DNA of 64,000 bases from Thalassotalea_B piscium_A (lineage in GTDB: Bacteria > Pseudomonadota > Gammaproteobacteria > Enterobacterales > Alteromonadaceae), in NCBI GenBank assembly GCA_049347715.1, contig CP186339.1:3720001-3784000 (forward strand), read 5' to 3'. Positions 47,341 to 56,723 of this stretch are shown piece after piece; the stretch's first letter is position 1; each line of letters starts with the position of its first letter. Made by a program: the position numbers and the translations under genes. The notes below the pieces were generated by a model. It did no database searches. It saw only the letters and a list, made by a program, of their open reading frames with translations, and was not told where the DNA came from.

Positions 47341-47868
47341 ATGCGTAGTACTTTATTAATCATTATTATTTTTTTTACCCTTGGCTGCAGTCAGCAATAT
47401 CGTAATCAATCAGTTATAGGGCAAACATTTCCTTCGGTTAGTGGGCAATCACTTGAAAAAAATAAAATAAATATTCCTGAACACTTTAAAGATAAATTTA
47501 CCTTATTACTTATTGGCTATAAGCAAAATTCACAGTTTGATATTGATAGATGGTTAATAGGTTTAGATATGACAAACACTCAAGTAGCCGTTTATGAGCT
47601 GCCAACCATTCAAGGATTGTTTCCTCGAATGTTTAGTACATTAATTGATAATGGGATGCGCGCGGGTATCCCAAAAGCATTATGGAATGGTGTTATTACG
47701 GTTTATCAAGATGGTGATAAAATTCAATCTTTTACCGGTAATGAAGCCCCTAACAATGCTCGAGTTATCTTGTTAGATAAAGCAGGCAAAGTGCTTTATT
47801 TTTACGATGATGGTTTTTCCGTTTCAGCGCTGAATCAATTAAGAGAGAGATTAACCGCATCCAATTGA
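47341..47868 (+). CDS. Thioredoxin-fold-like lipoprotein
   Basis: About 175 residues from ATG 47341, where the lipoprotein signal begins (MRSTLLIIIIFFTLGC, Cys16). The body resembles a thioredoxin-like fold with SVIGQTFPSVSGQSL at the start and KFTLLLIGY before a position where redox members have CxxC; here it is KQNSQFD, so no disulfide activity is expected. The pattern is reminiscent of the ATP10 / ATPase-assembly-like family, which I offer with caution. Not in an operon. Confidence 0.6.
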   Translation: MRSTLLIIIIFFTLGCSQQYRNQSVIGQTFPSVSGQSLEKNKINIPEHFKDKFTLLLIGYKQNSQFDIDRWLIGLDMTNTQVAVYELPTIQGLFPRMFSTLIDNGMRAGIPKALWNGVITVYQDGDKIQSFTGNEAPNNARVILLDKAGKVLYFYDDGFSVSALNQLRERLTASN

Positions 47869-47991
47869 ACAGTATTTAGTCATTGAATTTACAATAAAAG
47901 ATAGCGAAAAGAGTTCAAACGCCATCTTTTTATTGCCTTAGTTATATAATTACCTTAAGTTTAAACAAAATCGCCGTTGAGTTAACTTAAT

Positions 47992-49254
47992 TTGGATAAG
48001 AACAAAGTCGTTATTCATAATCCCATATTTTATGATCTAGGTATAAAATTTAAGGAATCCGTCGAGACAGTAGAATCGATAACACAAGAATTAAGACAAG
48101 CATTTCCTTCATGGCAAGAGCAAGAGCATAGTTTTGAGTTTATCGCCTATAACTTTAGTTACCTTTCACTGCACATACCCCATATTAGTTTTTTAGCCGA
48201 TGAAGAATCTATACGCATCGGCGGTGTTGACATTAAAGTACGACTCATTGTCACCATTAGAATTAATGGAACACTTTGTTTTGAATATCAATATCATATA
48301 GAAGATAGTCATCAATGCGACCTCCCCTCAGTGGTTCATGAGCTACAAAGCTATACTAATGTTTCATACAAAAATTATCTTAAACGCAAGAATACTTATA
48401 TTAACTCTATGGAAAAAATTAAATTTCCAGAACAAGTGCTTGTTCCTGAAATATTTAATCATGGTGAAACTGTAGACTTAATCATAAACACGCTAAAACA
48501 GAAGAAAGTAGGTGTTGAAAACGATTATATTTACCCTTATCAACACGGGCGTATTTTATACTCTTGTCATGAATCAAATGAAAAAATTAAAGGTATTCTT
48601 TTTTCGACCGATTTTAAAGAGAAAGCCGTTGAAGTGTCCGACGGTGGAATATTTCTCGACACTTGGAAGACAGTTATATTTTCAAATCATCAAGCAAGTG
48701 ATGTTTTCTTAGCGTTATATTTTGAAAATCTCGCTAACTTTTTTAAATGCCAAACCTGGATATTCCATTGCGAACATTTGCTGCAAGTGATTGATGAAAA
48801 ACAAGTCAAAAAAGCGCATACCTCAGTGGAACTTAGTAACCAAGCAAAACTTATTGAGTCACTGTGTTTTACATGTAATCGCAAAATGATCAATTTCACT
48901 AACCTAAGTATTCCTTTTAAAAGTAATTATTATACTGAACTATCAAAAGTGATCATGAACGCCCTAAAATTGGATGAACATATCAATCAAACTCATAAGC
49001 ATTTTGCTGCTATTAAAGAACATATTAATATCGTCAAAATTCATTCCGAAACAAGAAAAGAAAGAAATACCAATCTCCTTAAAATTTTTATGGCATTAAA
49101 CTTATCTGCCGGTATAGCCTCCTTAATACCGACATCACTCGATGGTGATGTCACTAAGTTTGAAACCTCCATTATACCCACTCTAGTCTGGGTGACCTTT
49201 GGGATTATTACCTTCATTGTTTTCTTTTTAGAGTCGAGGGATAAAAAACAATAA
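47992..49254 (+). CDS. Hypothetical protein with C-terminal membrane hairpin
   Basis: A 420-residue protein, soluble for about 355 residues, then two membrane helices (about 365-382 and 393-412) and a short charged end ESRDKKQ. The helical segment before them (TSVELSNQAKLIES... and HKHFAAIKEHINIVKIHSET) may be a coiled coil, a plan seen in CorA-like channels, but the GMN motif is absent. Starts at TTG with no ATG nearby. Not recognised. Confidence 0.65.
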   Translation: MDKNKVVIHNPIFYDLGIKFKESVETVESITQELRQAFPSWQEQEHSFEFIAYNFSYLSLHIPHISFLADEESIRIGGVDIKVRLIVTIRINGTLCFEYQYHIEDSHQCDLPSVVHELQSYTNVSYKNYLKRKNTYINSMEKIKFPEQVLVPEIFNHGETVDLIINTLKQKKVGVENDYIYPYQHGRILYSCHESNEKIKGILFSTDFKEKAVEVSDGGIFLDTWKTVIFSNHQASDVFLALYFENLANFFKCQTWIFHCEHLLQVIDEKQVKKAHTSVELSNQAKLIESLCFTCNRKMINFTNLSIPFKSNYYTELSKVIMNALKLDEHINQTHKHFAAIKEHINIVKIHSETRKERNTNLLKIFMALNLSAGIASLIPTSLDGDVTKFETSIIPTLVWVTFGIITFIVFFLESRDKKQ

Positions 49255-49334
49255 GCGCAGGCATTATGCATAATTAGGGCCTGTGAAATAGGATATTTTA
49301 TTGCTCATATTCTCAGATTTTACAAAGCCGTAAA

Positions 49335-49360
49335 CCTGACTTAATACCGATTAAGTCAGG
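49335..49360. terminator. Hairpin between convergent genes
   Basis: CCTGACTTAAT-ACCG-ATTAAGTCAGG, perfect 11-bp arms; overlaps the stop codon of the TauE-like gene. Lacks a T-run. Confidence 0.5.
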
Positions 49361-50079
49361 GCTAACCAACACCCTAACACTAAAAGTAAAGCATTCATCA
49401 CAGTTAAAAAACGTTTCTTATCTAATACTTGGTTGATTTTCAAACCAAGTCGATTACCAATAAACGCCAGCGGAACAAATGCAACCGCCGTAACTAACGT
49501 CTCTGGGGTTAATAATCCTAAAGATAAAAAACCAATCAACTTAATGACATTCATTATCGCGAAAAATATGGCTGCTGTTGCAACAAATTTTGTTGGTGAT
49601 AACTTAATTGCGGTGAAATATAAAATTAACGGTGGCCCGCCAGCATGTACTAAGGTACTTGTAAAACCAGAACTAGCAGACATCAAATACGCACCAAAGC
49701 GGTTATTAAGAAACTGTATTTGTAATTGCTTAAAACAGATATTTTTGAGGGAAAAAACAATACAAATGAAAGCAATAATGTAACGTAAATAAGTAGTGTT
49801 AATAAGGTCTATGGTAACACTCGCGATTGCAATCCCAATAATTGCCCCAGGAATAAGCGACACTAATAATTGCGCATCCCATTTTCTCCAAAAGCTTTTC
49901 ACACTCATAACGTCAGCGATAATGAGTAAAGGTAATATCAAAGCAATGGCTTCTGTCGCTGGAAGTTTAAACATTAACAGAGGCACTGCAAACACCCCCA
50001 GCGCCCCCGCAAAAGCAGACTTGGAAATACCAATAAGCAATACGACAAAGGCAATAAGTAATATCGTTGATATTTCCAT
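49351..50079 (-). CDS. TauE/SafE-family membrane transporter
   Basis: A 242-residue inner-membrane protein with about seven to eight helices. Repeated family motifs GISKSAFAGALGVFAVPLLM near the N-terminus and SGFTSTLVHAGGPPLILYF in the middle mark the TauE/SafE family, whose members export sulfite, sulfoacetate or similar anions. The truncated LysR-type gene immediately upstream may once have controlled it. Substrate unknown. Confidence 0.88.
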   Translation of the reverse strand: MEISTILLIAFVVLLIGISKSAFAGALGVFAVPLLMFKLPATEAIALILPLLIIADVMSVKSFWRKWDAQLLVSLIPGAIIGIAIASVTIDLINTTYLRYIIAFICIVFSLKNICFKQLQIQFLNNRFGAYLMSASSGFTSTLVHAGGPPLILYFTAIKLSPTKFVATAAIFFAIMNVIKLIGFLSLGLLTPETLVTAVAFVPLAFIGNRLGLKINQVLDKKRFLTVMNALLLVLGCWLALT

Positions 50080-50085
50080 TCGTGT

Positions 50086-50337
50086 TTATGCCTTTTTCAC
50101 TAATGGTAAGTCAAACCACAATGCTTCTATTTTCTCAGCCTCACCAAGTAAAAAATTAGCGCGCCTTAGCATTAACTTTCCCTCTTCAGTTAATACAGTT
50201 TTTCGCCCCTCTATTTGACCAAACACAGTATGGCTATTCGACTGACTTTTATGCAGACCTTGCGAGCCTTGATTAAAGCCGCCAAACTCAACAATGGAAC
50301 GAAACATTCGCCACTGCTCTAACGAAATTCTTAACAT
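50086..50337 (-). pseudogene. Truncated LysR-type regulator
   Basis: 83 residues starting MLRISLEQWRMFRSIVEFGG, a typical LysR N-terminus, but about 15-20 residues of the recognition-helix region are missing between KSQSNSHTVF and EGRKTVLTEEGKLMLRRA, and the whole effector-binding domain is gone. Members of this family are about 300 residues long. It lies between the CPA2 antiporter gene and the TauE-like gene on the same strand. Best read as the remnant of their regulator. Confidence 0.72.
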
Positions 50338-50349
50338 TAGTCACTCACT

Positions 50350-52185
50350 TTAATCTTTAGATGCAGTATCGCTTTCTAGCCCGTTATTTAGTTTATCTTG
50401 TTCTTCTTTATCTTTTTTCAAAACCTGCTTTAAATCGTCAATACGTTGTCTTATGGCGATACCATAACTATGATCATCCCCCCATAGATTAGCTAAGGTA
50501 ACTAATGACTCATTATCATGCTCGGCAAATAACTGACCTGCACGTTTAGCATCAGAGTGCTTAACACCTAGCAAGGTTAATGCTTCAACGCCTAAATTAA
50601 GTGCCGAATCGAAAGTCTCTCGTTTAAACGATGTGACCCCTAAAGCTATAAGTTGATATGCGTGGCGTCTATCGATAGCGCGAGCCACAATTTTTAGATG
50701 AGGATAGTGTTTGTGTGCCAGCGCTGCGATTTCTAAAATTTTATCGGCGTCATCGATAGCTATCACTAATAATTGCGCATCGTTTGCCCCTGAAGCTTCA
50801 AGTAATTCAAGCCGTGCCGCATCACCATAAAACACCTTATTACCGAACCGTCTTAATAACTCAATCTGACTAGGACTGTGGTCAAGAATAGACAAGTGAA
50901 AACCTTGAGCCGTTAACAAACGTCCAATAATTTGCCCAAAACGGCCATAACCTGCAATGATGACATTCTTCGTCGCTTCAGGCTGGTCAAATGCTTGCTC
51001 AACATGAGAGTGTTTATTGTTTATTTTCTCGTAAAACATTAATAACAAAGGTGCCATCAACATAGATATCGCGACGACTAAAGTAGTGAGTTTCGTTTGT
51101 TCCTCGCTCAAAATTTGTAATGATGACGTCAATGACAACAGTACAAAAGCAAATTCTCCCCCTTGCGCTAACGCCAGTGTAAATAAGAGCTTTTGCTTGC
51201 TTTTCATTTTAAAAAGTATCGCTAACACATATAAGACTATCGCTTTTAAAATAATTAAGCCTAGCACTAAGGTAACCACTGTCGTCAGTTGTTCAGATAA
51301 TAACGGGAAGTCAATCGACGCCCCTACAGTGATAAAAAACAAACCAAGTAGTAACCCTTTAAAAGGTTCTATATCTACTTCTAATTCATGTCTAAACTCA
51401 CTTTCAGCAAGTACCACCCCTGCTAAAAAAGTTCCCAAGGCAGGCGATAAGCCAATTTTTTGCATTATCACAGCAATGACAATCACTAAAAACAAAGCAA
51501 ATAAGGTAAATAATTCACGTAATCGCGTTTCTGCAATATATCGAAACAAGGGGGCTGAAATGTATTTACCTGCGAGAATAATAATCGCGATAACAGAGAA
51601 GGAAATTAATACCTGTCCATATGCAGGGAAGTGCTCAATTAAATTACCATGGCTAGAAACAATCCCTGAAGTATTTTCAACAAAAGCTAATAATGGTAAT
51701 AAGGCTAAAATAGGAATAACGGCAATGTCTTGAAACAACAAGACCGAAAAGGCATTTTGTCCAGCATCTTGCTTGATCCAGCCTTTTTCAGTCAAGGTTT
51801 GTAATGCAATTGCCGTTGAGGACAGCGCTAACATTAAACCTATAGCTAACGATGCTTGCCAATTTAAAGATAATACTTGGTAACACACGATAAAAAAGAT
51901 AAAACTCGTGACTACTACCTGTAACCCACCTAAGCCGACAATGGCATGCCTTAACTTCCATAACCGACTAGGTTGTAACTCTAAGCCAACGAGAAATAGC
52001 ATCATAACCACACCAAACTCAGCAAAGTGCATAACGTCGGTTTGATCGCCTACTAACGCTAACAGGTAAGGACCAATTAAAATACCGGCAATCAAATAGC
52101 CAAGTACTGAACCTAACCCTAATCGTTTTGCTATTGGTACAGCAACAATTGCTGCAGCCAAATAGATAACGGCCATTTCTAACAT
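50350..52185 (-). CDS. CPA2-family cation:proton antiporter with RCK domain (KefB/KefC-like)
   Basis: A 611-residue inner-membrane protein: twelve or so helices (1-390) of the Na+/H+ exchanger fold with LVGLELQPSRLW, LALSSTAIALQTLTEKGW and LAQGGEFAFVLLSL, then a Rossmann-type TrkA-N/RCK domain VIIAGYGRFGQIIGRLL (about 410-425) and a charged tail. It is related to glutathione-gated potassium efflux systems, but no KefF/KefG partner is adjacent. Potassium or proton exchange is likely. Confidence 0.9.
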   Translation of the reverse strand: MLEMAVIYLAAAIVAVPIAKRLGLGSVLGYLIAGILIGPYLLALVGDQTDVMHFAEFGVVMMLFLVGLELQPSRLWKLRHAIVGLGGLQVVVTSFIFFIVCYQVLSLNWQASLAIGLMLALSSTAIALQTLTEKGWIKQDAGQNAFSVLLFQDIAVIPILALLPLLAFVENTSGIVSSHGNLIEHFPAYGQVLISFSVIAIIILAGKYISAPLFRYIAETRLRELFTLFALFLVIVIAVIMQKIGLSPALGTFLAGVVLAESEFRHELEVDIEPFKGLLLGLFFITVGASIDFPLLSEQLTTVVTLVLGLIILKAIVLYVLAILFKMKSKQKLLFTLALAQGGEFAFVLLSLTSSLQILSEEQTKLTTLVVAISMLMAPLLLMFYEKINNKHSHVEQAFDQPEATKNVIIAGYGRFGQIIGRLLTAQGFHLSILDHSPSQIELLRRFGNKVFYGDAARLELLEASGANDAQLLVIAIDDADKILEIAALAHKHYPHLKIVARAIDRRHAYQLIALGVTSFKRETFDSALNLGVEALTLLGVKHSDAKRAGQLFAEHDNESLVTLANLWGDDHSYGIAIRQRIDDLKQVLKKDKEEQDKLNNGLESDTASKD

Positions 52186-52205
52186 TTTACTTCCTTAAGC
52201 GGTTA

Positions 52206-53417
52206 TTATTTTATTGTTGTTGTAATATGAAGCTTACTATTGAGAGTTTTATGCACTGGACATTTATCTGCAATCACAAGTAATTTAGTTTTTTCTTCTT
52301 CAGTGAGTTCACCTATAAATTCTATCTGACGAGTAATTTGTTCTGCATAACTATTTTTGTCTTCACAGGATTGACAATCTTGATGATAATTCTTGTTATG
52401 TTGTAAAGTTACTTTGATGTCCTGTAAATTCATTTTTTTATGATTGATGTACATCCTTAACGTCATAACCGTGCAAGTACCTAAAGCAGCTAAAAGATGT
52501 TCATAAGGGTCTGGACCTAAATTTTGTCCCCCAACAGCTAAAGGTTCATCCGCTAACCAATAATGATTATCGCTAATAACATTAAGCGTAAATTTGTGGT
52601 CTTTTTCTGAAACGACAACATGACCTTTCTCTGTCAATATTGCCGATGCAGCAGTCTCCTCATTTTGTTTAATATATTTATCTGCCCAGCTACTGATAAC
52701 GGTTGCCGCATAAACAGCATCTGATTGATCTGAAAGAAAATGATCGGCAGTATCTAATGAAATAAAACTTTTCGGGTGTTTTAGTTTTGAATAAATTTTT
52801 TCTGCTTCGTTTATTGAAACAACTGTATCCACTGGGCTATGCATTAACAACACTGACTTTCCTTTAAGGGAAAATTGTTTCTGACTATTTATATTGAGAT
52901 CATCAATGAAATGTTTTTTGATAGTAAAATCTTGCTGGCCAAGCTTAACTTGGGCAACACCTTGCGCGTTAATTTCGTCCACACTTGTTTCAAAATTTTT
53001 AATAACATGCTCAGCTTGAGCTGGCGCGCCAATAGTTACAATAGCAGACACTGACTCAATATCATTAGCAACCGCAAGCACTGCTGCGCCACCTAAACTG
53101 TGACCCACTAATAATTGTGGTGCTCGGTATTTCTCTGCTAAAAAGGTGGCTGCAGATTTTAAATCCTCAAGATTAGACGAAAAATTTGTATTGGAAAAAT
53201 CGCCATCGCTATTACCTAACCCTGTAAAATCAAAACGTAGTACCCCAAACCCTTTCTCAACTAAAGCTCCCGAAATACGTGAAGCTGCGGCAATATCTTT
53301 ACCACAGGTAAAACAATGCGCGAAAAGGGCATACGCCTTTACTGGACCGATAGGGTATTCTAGTAACCCTGCCAATGTATGACCATGACTGGTAAACTCA
53401 ATTCTTTTTTTCATCAC
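52206..53417 (-). CDS. Alpha/beta hydrolase fused to an OsmC-like domain
   Basis: A 403-residue two-domain protein. Residues 1-250: alpha/beta hydrolase with AHCFTCGKD near the start, nucleophile Ser in LLVGHSLGGAAV and late HF of TADHFLS. Residues 265-403: OsmC/Ohr-like domain with catalytic Cys in ALGTCTVMTLRMYINHKK and a second Cys in ADKCPVHKTL, the pair that reduces organic hydroperoxides. This fusion is a known bacterial architecture. Cytosolic. Divergent from azoR, suggesting a shared oxidative or electrophile-stress theme. Confidence 0.9.
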   Translation of the reverse strand: MMKKRIEFTSHGHTLAGLLEYPIGPVKAYALFAHCFTCGKDIAAASRISGALVEKGFGVLRFDFTGLGNSDGDFSNTNFSSNLEDLKSAATFLAEKYRAPQLLVGHSLGGAAVLAVANDIESVSAIVTIGAPAQAEHVIKNFETSVDEINAQGVAQVKLGQQDFTIKKHFIDDLNINSQKQFSLKGKSVLLMHSPVDTVVSINEAEKIYSKLKHPKSFISLDTADHFLSDQSDAVYAATVISSWADKYIKQNEETAASAILTEKGHVVVSEKDHKFTLNVISDNHYWLADEPLAVGGQNLGPDPYEHLLAALGTCTVMTLRMYINHKKMNLQDIKVTLQHNKNYHQDCQSCEDKNSYAEQITRQIEFIGELTEEEKTKLLVIADKCPVHKTLNSKLHITTTIK

Positions 53418-53635
53418 CGTATCCTCGTATCAGTTGGGTTGCTCGTTATTAACGTGAAATAAGCTAGTAATCATCACCTAAAATGATTGGGAAGTATTTA
53501 TCACGTAAATTATCTCATTCATTCTGATTTTTAGAATGTTAGATGCCAATTTTACTCATTTTAATCTTCATAAAATCCATTAATAATAACGCTATTGATT
53601 CAACTTTAGTTTATTCCTCTAGGTAGGCACTGATT

Positions 53636-54247
53636 ATGAAAAACATATTATTAATTAATTCATCGTTAAATCGTGAAAAAGGCAATTCAACAGTATTAGC
53701 AACAGAACTTTTATCATGCTTAAAAATAAAATCTGAAGTCAATACTATAGAACGAGATCTAGACAAACAAATGCTACCACATTTAAGTAAACAAGAAATG
53801 GCCGCATGGCTAACACCGCTAAATGAACGCAGCAAAGAACAGGCAGAGCTTGCTGCTCTCTCAGAAACATTAATTGAAGAGCTCAAGAACAGCGATACGA
53901 TAATCATTGGAATGCCAATGTATAACTTTGGAATTCCATCAACGTTTAAAGTATGGATTGACCGCATCGCAAGAGCGGGTGTCACTTTTACCTATACGGA
54001 ACAAGGTCCGGTTGGTTTAATAACAGGAAAAAAAGCGATTATTGTTGCTGCCCGAGGCGGAATATATGCAGGTACTGCCAAAGACTCTCAAAGCCAGTAC
54101 CTTAAAGATGTATTAGCCCTTATTGGTATTACCGACGTTGAATTTATTTATGCTGAAGGCTTAAATATGTCAACTAAAGAAGAAAATTTACTCCAAGCGA
54201 GAAAAGAAATTGCATCAAGTGTCGAAACGTTGATCACAGCACTATAA
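53636..54247 (+). CDS. azoR: FMN-dependent NADH:quinone reductase / azoreductase
   Basis: A 203-residue flavodoxin-like enzyme. INSSLNREKGNSTVLATELL (phosphate loop for FMN), GMPMYNFGIPSTFKVWIDR (flavin-contact motif of AzoR) and AARGGIYAG follow the family pattern at full length. It reduces quinones and azo compounds with two electrons and protects against thiol stress. Divergently placed from the hydrolase-OsmC gene, with 218 bp for both promoters. Confidence 0.94.
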   Translation: MKNILLINSSLNREKGNSTVLATELLSCLKIKSEVNTIERDLDKQMLPHLSKQEMAAWLTPLNERSKEQAELAALSETLIEELKNSDTIIIGMPMYNFGIPSTFKVWIDRIARAGVTFTYTEQGPVGLITGKKAIIVAARGGIYAGTAKDSQSQYLKDVLALIGITDVEFIYAEGLNMSTKEENLLQARKEIASSVETLITAL

Positions 54248-54457
54248 GGTTCCGAGTCGCTACTAAAAACAATCTACGCAACGGGATTGTCTGAATAAGC
54301 AAGAAAGATCACATATCGGTCTTTCTTGGCCCTGCTTATTGAAATAGCAGTTATCCCTAGCGCGTTAAATGAAACGAGTATTCTTCCTTTGGTGATTATT
54401 TGACTACATCACCTATATTGACTATAAATAATTATCCTAATTTATTAAGTTAGACTC

Positions 54458-55987
54458 ATGCTATTTAAATCTATTTTTACTGCACTAATTTTTAATTCGA
54501 TCATTCTTTGTTCAACAAACGTTTCAGCAATAGAAAATACTAAGGACAAAATAACCGTTAAGCCGATACCAGAAGCTCGACAGTTTATTAGTGAGCATGA
54601 AGGGAAATTTAATGGTCAGAAGATAAAGTATAAAGCCATCGCCGGAGAAACATATTTAAAAGATAAGAATGGTGAAGCAACCGCAAGTATTTTTACGTTT
54701 GCTTATACTAAAAAAGAAGATAAGAATAAAAACAGACCTGTCACTTTTATTTGGAATGGCGGGCCAGGTTCATCTTCCACTTGGTTACATATGGGAATAT
54801 ATGGACCTAAACGAGTTAAAGTCCCCAGCAATGCTACTTATCCAGGCAATCCTCCTTATCCTATTTTAGCTTCACAAGAAACTATACTTGATGTTTCTGA
54901 TATTGTTTTTGTAGATCCAGTAGGCACCGGATTTTCTCGAGCACTAGGCAAACATAAAGGTAAAGAATTTTGGGGATTAAAAGAAGATGCCGCGTCAATG
55001 GCTCACTTTATACGTACTTGGTTAACGGAGAACGGTCGTTGGAATTCACCGCGATTTTTACTTGGCGAAAGTTACGGAACTACCCGTGCTGCCGCTGTAG
55101 CAAAAATATTAGAACAGGATTTATCTATTAGTTTAAACGGGATTATTTTTATTTCTCAAGCGCTGGATTATCAAGGTTCTTCTCCCTATGTAAAAGATAA
55201 TATAATCTCACATATTACTTATCTGCCAACTATGGCGGCTGCGGCAGTTTATCATGGAAAAATATTACCTAAACCTCAAAATTTAACCCAATTTTTAGCA
55301 GATGCGAGAACCTTCGCCACTGACGAATTAATGCCCGCATTATTTAAAGGAAATACAATAAGCCAAGCAACTAAAGAGCACATTCGAGATAGGTTGGTAC
55401 ATTTTACCGGACTTTCCCCTTCATATATTGACCGTGCTAATTTACGTATTCAAGGTTTCCATTTTGCAAAAGAATTATTAAGAGATGAAGGATTATCAAT
55501 AGGATTATTAGATGCCCGTTACACACTTGATGAAGTCGATGATTTAAAAGCACAATCTAGTTACGATGCCAGTAGAACAATTTCTTCTTCATTTAATTCT
55601 GGCTTAATGAGTTACATTCGCAGCGATTTAGGTGTTAACTGGGATCGCACTTATCTATCTCCTGCTGATGACAAATTGTCAGCACAGTGGAGTTGGCGAA
55701 CCTCTCCTATGGGTAAAGCGTGGGAGCCTACCTATGTCAATACCACACATGACTTGTCAAAAGCCTTACGAATCAATCCTAAGCTAAAAGTATTTGTTGC
55801 TTCCGGTTACTACGATTTAATCACGCCCTTTTTTGATGCTGAATATACGTTAAATCGCCATGGAATTAAGGCTGATCAAATTCAATTTCATTATTATCAA
55901 GGGGGTCATATGATGTATGTCAATCAAGATGTTCGAGTTGATTTACTCAAAGACACACGTTCATTTATTCAGCAACAAATAAAGTAA
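54458..55987 (+). CDS. Peptidase S10-family serine carboxypeptidase-like protein
   Basis: A 509-residue exported protein (signal peptide to about VSAIE, residue 26). Serine-carboxypeptidase features: oxyanion region WNGGPGSSSTWLHMG (99-113), DPVGTGFSRAL, nucleophile Ser205 in LLGESYGTTRA, and late VASGYYDLITPF and YYQGGHMMYV with the Asp and His. All catalytic residues are present. Likely periplasmic or secreted, trimming peptides from the C-terminus. Monocistronic. Confidence 0.9.
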   Translation: MLFKSIFTALIFNSIILCSTNVSAIENTKDKITVKPIPEARQFISEHEGKFNGQKIKYKAIAGETYLKDKNGEATASIFTFAYTKKEDKNKNRPVTFIWNGGPGSSSTWLHMGIYGPKRVKVPSNATYPGNPPYPILASQETILDVSDIVFVDPVGTGFSRALGKHKGKEFWGLKEDAASMAHFIRTWLTENGRWNSPRFLLGESYGTTRAAAVAKILEQDLSISLNGIIFISQALDYQGSSPYVKDNIISHITYLPTMAAAAVYHGKILPKPQNLTQFLADARTFATDELMPALFKGNTISQATKEHIRDRLVHFTGLSPSYIDRANLRIQGFHFAKELLRDEGLSIGLLDARYTLDEVDDLKAQSSYDASRTISSSFNSGLMSYIRSDLGVNWDRTYLSPADDKLSAQWSWRTSPMGKAWEPTYVNTTHDLSKALRINPKLKVFVASGYYDLITPFFDAEYTLNRHGIKADQIQFHYYQGGHMMYVNQDVRVDLLKDTRSFIQQQIK

Positions 55988-56012
55988 ACTAACACTTACC
56001 AAAAAACACATT

Positions 56013-56405
56013 TTAGAGATGCATTAAAATTGACTGCTGATCTTTTTTAGTCATTTTACTTACTACCAACATATAAGAGTTATCTATCATTCGCTCAATC
56101 TCTCCTTTCGGGATTGAGCCGTCAAGAATCACGGTATTCCATTGTGTTTTATTCATGTGATAGCCAGGAATAACACTCGCGAAAATATCACGAAGCATTA
56201 CGGCTTCATCTGGGTCGCATTTAAGATTTACACAAAAATGCCCTGCCATTTTACCATCAGTACCTTTTTCGTTACCCTTGCCCATAGATATGGTCGCAAA
56301 CATTTTATGCTTCACTTTAAATACTTTAACATCATCGCCAAACGGGTAATAAAGTGAACTTTCAGGTTTAGCCAGTAAAGCCGCTTCGACTTGGTTTGCA
56401 TTCAT
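56013..56405 (-). CDS. MmcQ/YjbR-family protein
   Basis: A 130-residue protein with CyaY-like/YjbR fold: LAKPESSLYYPFGDDVKVFK near the start, MFATISMG, CVNLKCDPDEAVMLRD and PGYHMNKTQWNTVIL, then MIDNSYMLVVSKMTKK. The MNK.HW-like motif is typical of the family; DNA binding was proposed from structure, but function is unproved. Cytosolic. Confidence 0.9.
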   Translation of the reverse strand: MNANQVEAALLAKPESSLYYPFGDDVKVFKVKHKMFATISMGKGNEKGTDGKMAGHFCVNLKCDPDEAVMLRDIFASVIPGYHMNKTQWNTVILDGSIPKGEIERMIDNSYMLVVSKMTKKDQQSILMHL

Positions 56406-56723
56406 ATAAATGTAATTAAATTAAATAATGGTAAGTGGAGTGTAATACGAATGACTCTACATTGACCAATCATATAAAAAAAGGAATCCTAATAACTAAA
56501 TGGCTTCCCTCTTCAGATCAACGATTAATTAAAGGGGTATCAACACAAAAAAGGGGTATCAACACAAAAATGCAAAACATCCTCACCTTTAGTCTTCCCT
56601 AATATGTCGATATCCTTGAAACACAGGGCTCTTTAAAACTTTCTTACAAGTAAAATCGGATAATGGATGACAAATAGATAAACGATGGCACAATAAAGCT
56701 AACGGTTAACTTAAGGATTATAA
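56406..56723. other. Intergenic stretch with a 19-bp tandem repeat
   Basis: No gene. Contains a tandem duplication of AAGGGGTATCAACACAAAA at 56532-56550 and 56551-56569, function unknown. The promoter of the protease gene should lie in the last 100 bp. Confidence 0.55.
56532..56569. repeat. Two tandem copies of a 19-bp unit
   Basis: AAGGGGTATCAACACAAAA twice, perfect. Probably slippage; a tandem regulator site cannot be excluded. Confidence 0.85.
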
